DNA of 59,058 nucleotides from an uncultured Victivallales bacterium (GCA_903837355.1 CAILUI010000038.1:1-59058); one strand, 5' to 3'; shown: positions 45,324-54,100, counted from the first letter of the stretch. The notes: generated by a model not told the origin, from the sequence alone. Made by a program: numbers and translations.

Positions 45324-45388
45324 AGGCGCAACCCTGCGCAGCCTGGCGCGGCCCAGGACGCAAACAGCGGCGCCTGGCAGCCGCGCTC

Positions 45389-48300
45389 CTACCAGGCGGC
45401 GTCGGGCCGCTGCAGCACCGGCACGTTCCCGTTCAGCGTGCCTGGGCTGGGGGAATCGTTGAGCATATCGATCGAGTCATAGAGGATCTGCAGGATGAAC
45501 TTGGTGTTGTGCGCCCAGGCACCGGGCTCGTTCCGGGAGTAGTCATAGTTGAAGGCAGCCCGGACCATGGTCGCGTCCCAGGTGGTGTAGGTGGCGCCGC
45601 CCACGGCCTTGACAAAGCTGCCATTGACGTAGGCGAGCGCGTCGAACCCGCGGGCCGCCGCGTAGGTGTTCAGGGCCGCCAGGAGAGCCGTCTCGAAAGA
45701 GGCCACCTCCTGTTTCAGGGTGTGCGGGTTGCCGCTGCTCGGGGTGCCAAAGCCGTCGTAGTTGTTGCGGTTCAGGCGCACCGCCTCGATGTCGTCCCCG
45801 GCCTCGGAATGGCAGAGGCAGTTCCAGGAGAGGCGCGCCTTGAAGGTGTGGCTCGGATCCGGCGCTCTGGCCAGCGTTTCCAGGACGGTCTTCCCCTGCA
45901 CATGGCAGTACTTGCACTGCCAGGAAATGCCGCCGTTATGGGCCCACTTGGCGGAGTAGGAGGTCGGCGGGCCGAACATGTAGGCGACCTTGGCATCGCG
46001 GCCATAGAGGCTTGCGCCGGCGGGCAGGTAGTGGGCGCTGCGGGCGCGCGGGGCCTGACCGAGGGCGGCGCGGTCGGCGATGTCCTTATCGACGGTGGCC
46101 ATGCTCTCGCGGCCGCGGTGGCAACTCATGCAGATAAAGGAGCTGTCGGGATAGCCGAGTGCGGTGGTGCTGTTGGTGAGGGTGACGGGAGCGCTGGTCA
46201 GACTCGGGAAGAGTACCGTCTTGACGACCTTCAGCGCGGGGCCATCCTCGGCCGCAAAGTCGCCCCCGACGTGGCAGGTACCGCACTCCATGCCGTCCGC
46301 GGCCGGCATCGCCACCGTGGTGTTGAGCGCGTAGGTCTGCCAGAACTCGAAACCGCCGTTGCTGTGGCAGGGGGCGCAAGCGGCCGGTACATCGCCGCGG
46401 TCGATGCTGTTGGTGGCGCCGACGGCATCCCAGGCACGGTAGGCCGGGGACTGGCCGTCGAAGTGGCCGGGGTCGCTGCGCTGCATGTCGGCCAACTGCG
46501 GCACGGTCACGCCTGCTACGGCGGCCAGGTCGGCGATGGAGTCATAGAGGACCTCGATCATGTACTTGGGGTTGTGGGCGTAGGTGCCCGGTTCTTTGAT
46601 GTAGTAGTTGTAGTTGTAGGCGGCGCGCAGCAGGCGCGGCGTCCAGGAGGTGTAACTGCCGCCGTTGGCCGTGGTGAAGTAGGGGTAGACGGCCTCATCG
46701 TAGACGATCGGGCTATGGGCGACGTTGGTGGCATAGGCCTGGATGGCGGCGTAGAGGGTGTTGGACAGGTGCAGCAACTCGTCGTAGATGCCCTCGGTGG
46801 TGTTGCCGTCGCCGTCGTAGTCCGCGGTCGAGCCGACCATGCGGATGGTCCTGAGGTCGGCCAGAGTGGCCACGGGGACCGGGGACGGCCAGGCTGAAGC
46901 GGGCGGGCTGGTGTCGGTGACGTGACAGCGGGCGCAGAGGGCAACCTCGACAGCGAGGGAGTGCGGGTTGTGGCACTCGACGCAGGTTCTGGCCCCCGGG
47001 ACGTGCGGGTTCAGTCCGTCGTAGCGCTTGGCGTTGGTCTTACCGTCGAGGTACTGGTAGGCGCCGCGGGCGCCGCCGCCGTAGAGGGTCGCTGCGGCCG
47101 CGAGGTAGTGGACGTTCTTGAAACTCAGGCTAGGAATGACGGTGTCGTCGCTGGCCGGAGCCTTGGTCGCGATGTACTCGTCGACGCTGTTGGTCGACTC
47201 GCGGCCCTGGTGGCACTGCATGCAGCGGGCTTCGGGACCGAGGTCCATGGCGACGGCGGGTCGGGCCGGCTTGGCCGGCGTGCTGCCCGCGGCGGGCACC
47301 GCCAGGCGGTCGGACGGGAAGACGACGGCGTCAAGCTCGGCGGCCTTGAGGCTGTGGCAGGCGTTGCAGTCAATGACGCCGATCGCCGCCGGGCCATCGG
47401 CCTGGGCCGGGTGGCCGAAACGGTTGTCCGCAGTGCCGTCAGCACCGATGAAGTCCTGAAAACCAGCGCTGCTGTGGCAGCGAGCGCAACCGCGCTCGAC
47501 CGCGTTGGCGCTATCCCAGTGCGTGAACGCCTCGCTGCGGGCATCGGCGTGACCCGAACCGCGCCAGAGACCGGCCATCAGCGTCGTCGTCGAGGGCGGG
47601 TCGATGGGGCCGAGATACCAGGTGTGCCGCGCCTTGGGGCTGGCGATGGTGCCGCTGACGGTCGCGGCGCCAGTGCCGACGGCAGCGCCGGCGTCCGTGG
47701 TCGCCGGCAGGTAGGCAACGCCCAGTGTGTAGGCGCTGTTCCAGGGCAGCAGCACCTTCTTCAGGGCTGTCAGCGCGGGCGTCTTCGGTGGGGTCACGGT
47801 GGGCAGCGCCGGCAGGGCGACCGCGCCGTAGCGACCCGTCAGGGAGGTGAAGGAGGGGTAGGCGGTGCTGCCCTTGTTCCTGGCGACCGTAGCGGACAGC
47901 CTGGCGCCGGTGATGGCAGCGAAGTCCGTGTTACCGGCAGCCGGCAGAATGACCTTGAAGGTGCTCGGGAACTTCGCCGTGGTCTTGAGCGAATAGCCGC
48001 CCGTGCCGGCGCTTGAGGTGACCTCGAGGTAGTACTCGTCGGACTCGGCCAGGACCAGGCCCTTGATGGTCTTGGTCCTGGGACTCCAGGTCGTGCCCAA
48101 GGGTATCGGGGTGCCATCGGCTCGGAAGACCGCGAGGGCCGTCGCCAGCGGCGCCGCGCTGTTCGTGCTCGATGTGATCTTCAGCGTCGCCCCCAGGATG
48201 GTCGTGGCGGGGGCGTAGAAGGTGAAGCGATGAACCTCGGTGCCCGGCGTCCGCACAAAGGCAGCCGCTACGGATTCACCGAGCTGGATGTCGGCGTTGC

Positions 48301-48424
48301 CATCCCAGCCGGCCCGGGCCAAGGGCAACACCCCGAGCATGACCGCGACGATGACGACCGCCTGACGAGACGGGCTCGCGGCGCTGCGGACTGCCCTGCT
48401 GGCGGCGGCCTCGGTCCTCATCAT
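45389..48424 (-). CDS. secreted multiheme cytochrome c with N-terminal PPC-like domain (decaheme paralogue 1)
   Basis: This protein of about 1011 residues has a signal peptide ending LPLARA-GWDGN. A beta-rich domain (about 45-150; HRFTFYAPA, GLVLAESDEYYLEVTS, GTGGYSLKTT) resembles bacterial pre-peptidase C-terminal domains. The rest is two related heme modules, each with CxxCHSxxGF, CMxCHxGRES, an NVHYL...LYG stretch and an NYxY..EPGxYAHNxK...LYDSI helix. Nine CXXCH motifs are present; the tenth position reads CLCH (WNCLCHSE), one residue short of the CLNCH in its tandem paralogue. AAGGAG precedes the ATG at 48424 by about 7 nt. It is likely an extracellular or surface electron carrier. It follows its paralogue on the same strand. 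Confidence 0.9.
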   Translation of the reverse strand: MMRTEAAASRAVRSAASPSRQAVVIVAVMLGVLPLARAGWDGNADIQLGESVAAAFVRTPGTEVHRFTFYAPATTILGATLKITSSTNSAAPLATALAVFRADGTPIPLGTTWSPRTKTIKGLVLAESDEYYLEVTSSAGTGGYSLKTTAKFPSTFKVILPAAGNTDFAAITGARLSATVARNKGSTAYPSFTSLTGRYGAVALPALPTVTPPKTPALTALKKVLLPWNSAYTLGVAYLPATTDAGAAVGTGAATVSGTIASPKARHTWYLGPIDPPSTTTLMAGLWRGSGHADARSEAFTHWDSANAVERGCARCHSSAGFQDFIGADGTADNRFGHPAQADGPAAIGVIDCNACHSLKAAELDAVVFPSDRLAVPAAGSTPAKPARPAVAMDLGPEARCMQCHQGRESTNSVDEYIATKAPASDDTVIPSLSFKNVHYLAAAATLYGGGARGAYQYLDGKTNAKRYDGLNPHVPGARTCVECHNPHSLAVEVALCARCHVTDTSPPASAWPSPVPVATLADLRTIRMVGSTADYDGDGNTTEGIYDELLHLSNTLYAAIQAYATNVAHSPIVYDEAVYPYFTTANGGSYTSWTPRLLRAAYNYNYYIKEPGTYAHNPKYMIEVLYDSIADLAAVAGVTVPQLADMQRSDPGHFDGQSPAYRAWDAVGATNSIDRGDVPAACAPCHSNGGFEFWQTYALNTTVAMPAADGMECGTCHVGGDFAAEDGPALKVVKTVLFPSLTSAPVTLTNSTTALGYPDSSFICMSCHRGRESMATVDKDIADRAALGQAPRARSAHYLPAGASLYGRDAKVAYMFGPPTSYSAKWAHNGGISWQCKYCHVQGKTVLETLARAPDPSHTFKARLSWNCLCHSEAGDDIEAVRLNRNNYDGFGTPSSGNPHTLKQEVASFETALLAALNTYAAARGFDALAYVNGSFVKAVGGATYTTWDATMVRAAFNYDYSRNEPGAWAHNTKFILQILYDSIDMLNDSPSPGTLNGNVPVLQRPDAAW

Positions 48425-48691
48425 CCTCGTCTCCTTCCGCGCCCAGCCTACCATGGGGCGCCAAGCTCCGCTGCAGTCGGTGGGTATGAAGCCGGCCGTC
48501 TCGTCCTGCCGGAGGTAGCCCGGGGCGGCACTGACGGCGGTGGTCTGAAACCCTGTGGAAACTATCGCAATCTACTCCCTGCAAGGGTGCAATGCTACGC
48601 AGCGCGGTGTGCCGCCAGGGCGGTTTCAGGAAAGCTCCGCTGAGGCCGGTCGGCGGCGCCGGTCTCAGCCGTGCGGCCTGGCGTTTTCAGT

Positions 48692-48722
48692 CAAAGCGGC
48701 GTCCAGCCGCCGCAGTCCAAAG
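48692..48722 (-). repeat. interspersed palindromic repeat, copy 2
   Basis: Read on the minus strand, it starts CTTTGGACT and contains stem GCGGCG, loop GCTGGA and stem CGCCGC followed by TTTG. It is the GC-rich version of the 52-84 and 48776-48806 copies and lies in opposite orientation to the latter, 53 nt away. Confidence 0.75.
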
Positions 48723-48775
48723 AGTCCAGGCGCCGCCCGGACTCGGTCCCAGACTGCGCTGGCCTGGAGGCCGAG

Positions 48776-48806
48776 CTTTGGACTGCTGTGGCCTGACACA
48801 GCTTTG
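48776..48806 (+). repeat. interspersed palindromic repeat, copy 3
   Basis: CTTTGGACT, stem GCTGTG, loop GCCTGA, stem CACAGC, TTTG. It differs from copy 1 at only a few loop and flank bases. Together with copy 2 it could form a longer inverted structure. Confidence 0.75.
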
Positions 48807-49017
48807 TGCACCCGTCTGCTCGGTTGACGCGGGTGCGCAGGTGCGGTGCTCTGCCATCCATATGCCGCCGACTCGCGGCCTCGTCAGGTTGCCACGTGCC
48901 GGGCGGGAAGCACCTCTCCAGGCGTGGAAGACCTGTCGACGCCACGTAGCCCCAACGCGACACTAGCGCCCAACCGCGGACGCCATACCGCCTGTCTTGG
49001 AACAGCCATGCGCCCCA

Positions 49018-49057
49018 CAAAAGGGAGGGCCCGGATGCGGGTGCATCCGGGCCCTCC
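49018..49057 (-). terminator. intrinsic terminator of decaheme paralogue 2
   Basis: A perfect 15-bp stem, 49024-49038 with 49043-49057, and a 4-nt loop are followed on the minus strand by CTTTTG. It begins 29 nt past the stop codon at 49086, in the right orientation to end that gene's transcript. Confidence 0.85.
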
Positions 49058-49085
49058 GTAACCGTCAGGATCGCGGGTTACGCGA

Positions 49086-52061
49086 TCACTTCGCAGCCGC
49101 AGGCCGCGTCAGCACGGGAACGTTGCCGTCCAGCGCGCCGTTGTTGAGCATGTCGATCGAATCGTAGAGGACCTGCAGGACGAACTTGGTGTTGTGCGCC
49201 CAGGCGCCCAGTTCCTTCTGGACATAGTTGTAGTTGAAGGCAGCGCGGATGATCACCGGGTCCGTGCCCCAGGCAGTGTAGGAGGCGCTGCTCGGGTCGG
49301 CTGCGACGCGGAAGCTGCCCTCGCTGTAGAAGATCGGGGCGAGGCCGTTGGCGGCCGCGAAGACGTTCATCTGGGCGAGGAGCGCGGTCGCGAAGGAGTC
49401 CACTTCCGCCTTCAGGGTGTCGGTGGTGCCATTCACGCCGTTGTAGTCGACGGGGCGATCCTTGCGGATGCTCTCGATGTCGCCGGCCACGGCCTCCGTA
49501 TGGCAGTTCAGGCAGGTGTCTTTGAGTTCCGCCTTGAAGGTGTGGTCCGAGAGGTGGCAGTACTTGCACTGTGCCGTGACGCCAGCGGCGTGGGTCCACT
49601 TGGCGGAGTAGGTCGTTGAGGCCCCGAACATGTAGGCGACCTTGGCGTCCTTGCCGTAGAGGGTGGCGCCGGCCGGTGCGTAGTGGACGTTGCTCGAGCG
49701 GATGGCGGAACCCGCAGCCTGGCGCGCGGCGATGTCGGCATCGAGGGTGGCCATACTCTGACGGCCGCGGTGGCAGCTCATGCAGATGAAGGACGTGTCC
49801 GGAGCCGTGGTGCTGTTGGTGATGGTGACCGGGGTGGCCACCGGGCTCGGGAAGGTCACGGTCTTGACGACCTTGAGGGCGGGAACGGGAGCAGCGAAGT
49901 CGCCGCCGACGTGGCAGGTGCCGCATTCCATGCCGTCAGCCGCCGGCATGGCGACCGTGGTGTTCAGGCCGTACTTCTGCCAGAACTCGAAGCCGCCATT
50001 GCTGTGGCAGGGGGCGCAGGAGGTCGACACGTCGCCGCGGTCGATGCTGTTGGTGGCGCCGGCGGCATCCCAGTCGCGGAAGGCCATGGACTCGCCCATG
50101 AAGTGACCGGGGTCGCTGCGGTGCATGTCATGCAACTGGGGCACGGTGACACCAGCGGCAGCCAGGTCGGCGATCGAGTCGTAGATGATCTCAATCATGT
50201 ACTTCGGGTTGTGGGCGTAGTTGCCGGGCTCTTTGACGTAGTAGTTGTAGTTGTAGGCAGCGCGCAGCAGGCGCGGGGTCCAGGAGGTGTAGCTGCCACC
50301 GGCGGCCTTGGCGAAGTAGGGGTAGGCATCCGCATTGTAGGCAATCGGGGTGCCCGCGACGGTGGTCGCATAAGCCTGGATGGCGGCGTAGAGGATGTCC
50401 GCCATACCCTTGAGCTCGTAGTACATACCCTCGGTGGTGTTGTCGTCGCCGTCGTAGTCGGCGGTGGAGCCGGCCATACGGATGTTCTTGAGGTCCTCGA
50501 CGCTGGCCACGGCGGCCTTGGTGCCGGTAACGTGGCACTGGGCGCAGAGGGCGACTTCGACTTCGAGCGAGTGCGGGTTGTGGCACTCGACGCAGGAGTT
50601 AGCCTCGGGGGCGTGCGGGTTCAGGCCGTCGTAAAGCTTCGGCTCAGCCGTGGTGTCACCGTACTGGTAAGCGCCGCGGGCGCCGCCGCCGTAGAGGGTC
50701 GCAGCGGCGGAGCGGTAGTGGACGTTCTTGAAGCTCAGGCCGGCGACGACGGTGTCGTCGGTGGCGGCCGGGGCCTTGAAGGCGATGTACTCGTCGATGC
50801 TGTTGGTGGACTCGCGGCCCTGGTGGCACTGCATGCAGCGGGCTTCGGGACCGAGGTCCATAGCGACGGCGGGACGGGCGGCCTTGGCCGGCGTGGTGCC
50901 GGTGGCGGCAACGGCCAGGCGGTCGGACGGGAAGACGACGGCGTCGAGCTCGGTGGCCTTGAGGTTGTGGCAGGCGCTGCAGTCGATGACGCCGATTGCC
51001 GCCGTGCCGTCCGTGGTGGGCGGCGGGTTCACGCCGTTCACCGCGGCCGGGTGGTCAAAGCGGTTGTCAGCGGTGCCATCGGCACCGATGAAGTCCTGGA
51101 AGCCAGCGCTGCTGTGGCAACGGGCGCAGCCCTTCTCGACGACGCCGGCGGCATCCCAGTGCTTGAACGCCTCACTGCGGGCATCGGCATGGCCCGAGTG
51201 GCGCCAGTGAGCGGCCATCACGGTGGCGGCGGCGGGCGGGTCGATGGGGCCAAGGTACCACGTGTGCCGGGCGGCGGGGCTGGCGATGGTGCCGCTGACG
51301 GTCACGGCGCCCGTGCCAACGACGGCACCGACATCGGTGGTCGCGGCCAGGTAGGCGGTGCCCAGGTTATAGGCACTGTTCCAGGGCAACAACACCTTCT
51401 TGATGGAAACGAGAGCGGGGGTCTTCGGCGGCTTGGCGGTGGGGGCTGCCGGCAGGGCGACGGCGCCGAAACGGCCGGTCAGGGCGTTGAAGGAGGGGTA
51501 GGCGGTGCTGCCCTTGTTCTTGGCGACGGTGGCGGAGACGCTGGCGCCCGCGATGGCGGCGAAGGGCGTCTGGCCGGCGGCCGCCAGGATGACCTTGAAG
51601 GCGCTCGGGAACTTGGCCGTGGTCTTGATCGAGTACTCGCCCGTGCCGGCGGTCGACTTGACTTCAATATAGTACTCGTCGGAGACGGCCAGAACCAAGC
51701 CCTTGATGGTCTTGGTCTTGAGGGTCCAGGTGGTGCCCAGGGGAATCTCGACGCCATCCCCGCGGAAGACCGCGATGGAGGTCGCCAGCGGGGTGGCAGC
51801 GACGGCGCTGAAGGTGGTCTTCATGGTCGCGCCGAGGGTGGTTCCGGCCGGGGCATAGAAGTAGAAACGATGGACTTCGGCGCCAGGCGCCTTGGCAAAG
51901 GCGGCCGCAACCGCTTCGCCGAGCTGGATGTCGACATTGCCATCCCAGCCGGCCTGTGCCAGCGGCAGCAACCCGAGCGCGACAGCGACAGCAAGAACCG
52001 CCTTCCGGAACGGTCTCGCGACGCTGCAGGCTTTCCTCCTGGACGTGGCCTCAGTCTGCAT
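49086..52061 (-). CDS. secreted decaheme cytochrome c with N-terminal PPC-like domain (paralogue 2)
   Basis: This 991-residue protein aligns end to end with the one at 45389-48424. The signal peptide ends LPLAQA-GWDGN, followed by a PPC-like beta domain (HRFYFYAPAGTTLG, GLVLAVSDEYYIEVKS), then two pentaheme modules with ten intact CXXCH motifs (CARCH, CSACH, CMQCH, CVECH, CAQCH; CAPCH, CGTCH, CMSCH, CKYCH, CLNCH). Internal symmetry between modules (CMQCHQGRES with CMSCHRGRQS; NYNYYVKEPGNYAHN with NYNYVQKELGAWAHN) shows an ancient duplication. AAAGGAG lies 9 nt before the ATG. It is monocistronic: its own sigma-54 site E is upstream and a strong terminator downstream, consistent with high expression. 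It is probably an extracellular electron carrier. Confidence 0.93.
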   Translation of the reverse strand: MQTEATSRRKACSVARPFRKAVLAVAVALGLLPLAQAGWDGNVDIQLGEAVAAAFAKAPGAEVHRFYFYAPAGTTLGATMKTTFSAVAATPLATSIAVFRGDGVEIPLGTTWTLKTKTIKGLVLAVSDEYYIEVKSTAGTGEYSIKTTAKFPSAFKVILAAAGQTPFAAIAGASVSATVAKNKGSTAYPSFNALTGRFGAVALPAAPTAKPPKTPALVSIKKVLLPWNSAYNLGTAYLAATTDVGAVVGTGAVTVSGTIASPAARHTWYLGPIDPPAAATVMAAHWRHSGHADARSEAFKHWDAAGVVEKGCARCHSSAGFQDFIGADGTADNRFDHPAAVNGVNPPPTTDGTAAIGVIDCSACHNLKATELDAVVFPSDRLAVAATGTTPAKAARPAVAMDLGPEARCMQCHQGRESTNSIDEYIAFKAPAATDDTVVAGLSFKNVHYRSAAATLYGGGARGAYQYGDTTAEPKLYDGLNPHAPEANSCVECHNPHSLEVEVALCAQCHVTGTKAAVASVEDLKNIRMAGSTADYDGDDNTTEGMYYELKGMADILYAAIQAYATTVAGTPIAYNADAYPYFAKAAGGSYTSWTPRLLRAAYNYNYYVKEPGNYAHNPKYMIEIIYDSIADLAAAGVTVPQLHDMHRSDPGHFMGESMAFRDWDAAGATNSIDRGDVSTSCAPCHSNGGFEFWQKYGLNTTVAMPAADGMECGTCHVGGDFAAPVPALKVVKTVTFPSPVATPVTITNSTTAPDTSFICMSCHRGRQSMATLDADIAARQAAGSAIRSSNVHYAPAGATLYGKDAKVAYMFGASTTYSAKWTHAAGVTAQCKYCHLSDHTFKAELKDTCLNCHTEAVAGDIESIRKDRPVDYNGVNGTTDTLKAEVDSFATALLAQMNVFAAANGLAPIFYSEGSFRVAADPSSASYTAWGTDPVIIRAAFNYNYVQKELGAWAHNTKFVLQVLYDSIDMLNNGALDGNVPVLTRPAAAK

Positions 52062-52501
52062 GGTCCTCTACTCCTTTGTCCTGGGCTTTGCCGGCGTCAT
52101 CCCATTGGCGACGTGCCTTTGGCCGATGAGTGGCCGTGCCGTACATGCCAGGCCCTGGGGACACCGTGGCGACGTACGGCTACGACATGATCACGGGGCA
52201 AATGTAGCAGTTAGCATGCCAAGGCGGCGGTTGAACCTCTCCTGACCAGGCTCGGCGCGACCGAGCCGCAAGGCAGGACTGAGCGCGAACAGTGGTAGGC
52301 AGGCGGGGCCGCTCCCGCCAGCGGAGGCCGCCAGCGCGGGGACTGCGGCAGGGCGCGGAAGTGCGCGAAAATCCGCAGCGGGTTGCGGAAACGCGCGCCG
52401 CTGCGCAGTGAGAAGGGCGCACCAGGCCCGATCCTGAAACCGTCCTGAAGTGGCCCGCGCGGCCCTGGCCGGGGGCGCCTTCACGGGCTAAGGTCACGGG
52501 C
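52062..52501. other. divergent intergenic region between decaheme gene and tilS
   Basis: This 440-nt region contains sigma-54 site E for the decaheme gene and a CCGCA-GCGGGT-TGCGG inverted repeat at 52373-52388 that may be an activator site. No gene is visible. The tilS promoter is not identifiable. Confidence 0.6.
52205..52221 (-). promoter_or_regulatory. sigma-54 type -24/-12 promoter element (site E)
   Basis: The minus strand reads TGGCATGCTAACTGCTA, with correct spacing, very like sites B and C. It points into decaheme paralogue 2 with a leader of about 130 nt. Confidence 0.73.
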
Positions 52502-53917
52502 ATGGTCACCGCGCCCAGCACCATCGCGGCTCGCGTCGGGGAGTTTGTCCGGGAGCACGGCGTATTCCTGGGCGTGCGTTGTGTCCGCGTCGGCTTCAGC
52601 GGCGGCGCCGACAGCACGGCGCTGCTGCTGCTGCTCACGGACTTGGGCCTGGGTCTGGAGGTGGAGGCGGTGCACCTGCACCACGGCATCCGCGGCGAGG
52701 CCGCGGATGCTGATGCCGCCTGGTGTGCGCAGTTCTGTGCCGCGCGCGGCATCCGCTTCGTAACCGCCGGCCTGAGTGTCCCCGCAGTTCGGCAACCCGG
52801 CGAGAGCCTTGAAGAGGCGGCGCGCCGCCTGCGTCTGGCCTACTGGAGGGCGACGACCGCAGCCCACGTTGCGGCCGTGGCCTTGGCGCACCACCACGAT
52901 GACTGCCTCGAAGACCTGCTCCTGCGCCTGGCGCGCGGTGCCAACGCCGGGGGCCTCACGGCGATGCGCCCCGTGGGCGAGGTCTGTGGCGTCCGCCTGC
53001 TGCGCCCGCTGCTGTGCCTGCGGCGCTGCGAGATCGAGGCCTTTCTGAGGGCTCGTGGCGTGACCGACTGGCGCCGCGATGCGAGCAATGCCGATACCAC
53101 GATGCGCCGTAACGCGATCCGACATGAGTGGCTGCCCCTGATGCGCCGCACGGTCGGTCATGACAACGGCCTGGCCTGCAGCCTCGCGGCGTTGCGTGAG
53201 GATGCCGATTGCCTTGCCGACCTGGCCCACGCTGCGCTCGCCGCGGTCGGTAGCCTGACGGCCCTGCAACGCCTGCACCCGGCTCTGCTGCCGCGCGTGC
53301 TGCGACTCTGGCTGCAGGCACAGACCGGCTGCGACTGTATCGTGCCGCGCGCCTCGGTGCTGCGCGTGCGCCGCGAACTCGAGCGCGGCGCCGACGTTCC
53401 CCGGCGTATACCCATCGGCCAGGGCCGGCTGTTGCGGCTCGACCGGGACGGCCTGCATCTCGTCGCGGACGCTGCCCCGCTGGCGCCGCGGACCTGGCCC
53501 TGGCGGCGGCAGCCGTGGCTTGACCTGCCCGACATCGGCGCTGCCCTCGTTGCCGAGACCATGCCGGCGCCCGCCGGGCCAGGTCGCGCCACCGCGCCAC
53601 TGGCCGAGTTCTTCGCGCTGGAGAGCCTCGAGGCCGAACTGCAGGTCCGCCCCTGGGCTCCGGGCGACCGCATGGTGCCCTTCGGCTGGACGACTCCCGC
53701 CAAACTGCAGGACCTCTTCACCGCCGCCCGCGTCCCCCGTGAGCAGCGTTCGCGCCTGCCCGTCCTTCTCAACGGCGCCAGCGTGCTCTGGGTACCCGGA
53801 GTTCGCCGCGCCGAGTTCGGCCGTGTGCACCCGGGCTGCCAGGCTGTACGCCTGCGGCTGGTGCGTGGGCCGGAAGCATGCATCCGGGACGGACGGGGCC
53901 GTGTCGAAACGCTATAG
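52502..53917 (+). CDS. tilS: tRNA(Ile)-lysidine synthase
   Basis: This 471-residue PP-loop ATPase attaches lysine to C34 of the CAU-anticodon isoleucine tRNA so that it reads AUA, an essential modification. The PP-loop is VGFSGGADSTAL (about 30-41), followed by VHLHHGIRGEAADADA and LAHHHDDCLEDLLLRL (about 125-140). The C-terminal substrate-binding domain (about 380-460) has LQVRPWAPGDRMVPFG and LQDLFTAARVPREQR. Normal length. It is divergent from the decaheme gene and unrelated in function to the cytochrome cluster. Confidence 0.95.
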   Translation: MVTAPSTIAARVGEFVREHGVFLGVRCVRVGFSGGADSTALLLLLTDLGLGLEVEAVHLHHGIRGEAADADAAWCAQFCAARGIRFVTAGLSVPAVRQPGESLEEAARRLRLAYWRATTAAHVAAVALAHHHDDCLEDLLLRLARGANAGGLTAMRPVGEVCGVRLLRPLLCLRRCEIEAFLRARGVTDWRRDASNADTTMRRNAIRHEWLPLMRRTVGHDNGLACSLAALREDADCLADLAHAALAAVGSLTALQRLHPALLPRVLRLWLQAQTGCDCIVPRASVLRVRRELERGADVPRRIPIGQGRLLRLDRDGLHLVADAAPLAPRTWPWRRQPWLDLPDIGAALVAETMPAPAGPGRATAPLAEFFALESLEAELQVRPWAPGDRMVPFGWTTPAKLQDLFTAARVPREQRSRLPVLLNGASVLWVPGVRRAEFGRVHPGCQAVRLRLVRGPEACIRDGRGRVETL

Positions 53918-54100
53918 TAACGCGCGAAGGCCTGGCCCAGCACGAGGCCCGTCAGGGGGTCAGGCAGTGTGAACCATGAATAATCCGCCCGCCCCGAGCG
54001 TCTTTGACGGCAGAGCGGTTCGACGACAGCCCGGAGCCGGATCCCGACTCGACCGGCACGCGGATCAGAGTGCCGAATCCGCAGCAGAAAGGGCACGATC

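Larger units (their letters stand above)
48425..49085. other. intergenic region with repeats between the two decaheme genes
   Basis: This 661-nt stretch without a gene contains a segment at 48569-48620 homologous to the promoter/leader region of site D, an inverted pair of palindromic repeats (48692-48722 and 48776-48806), and the terminator of the upstream decaheme gene at 49018-49057. The site D-like segment shows GGCAC and TGC blocks with 11 rather than 10 nt between GG and GC, so it is a degenerate sigma-54 candidate at best. Confidence 0.65.

Noticed and set aside
48569..48620. Sigma-54 promoter for decaheme paralogue 1
   Set aside because: Homologous to site D, but GG and GC are 11 nt apart, which normally abolishes sigma-54 recognition. 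It is reported as a shared segment rather than as a promoter.
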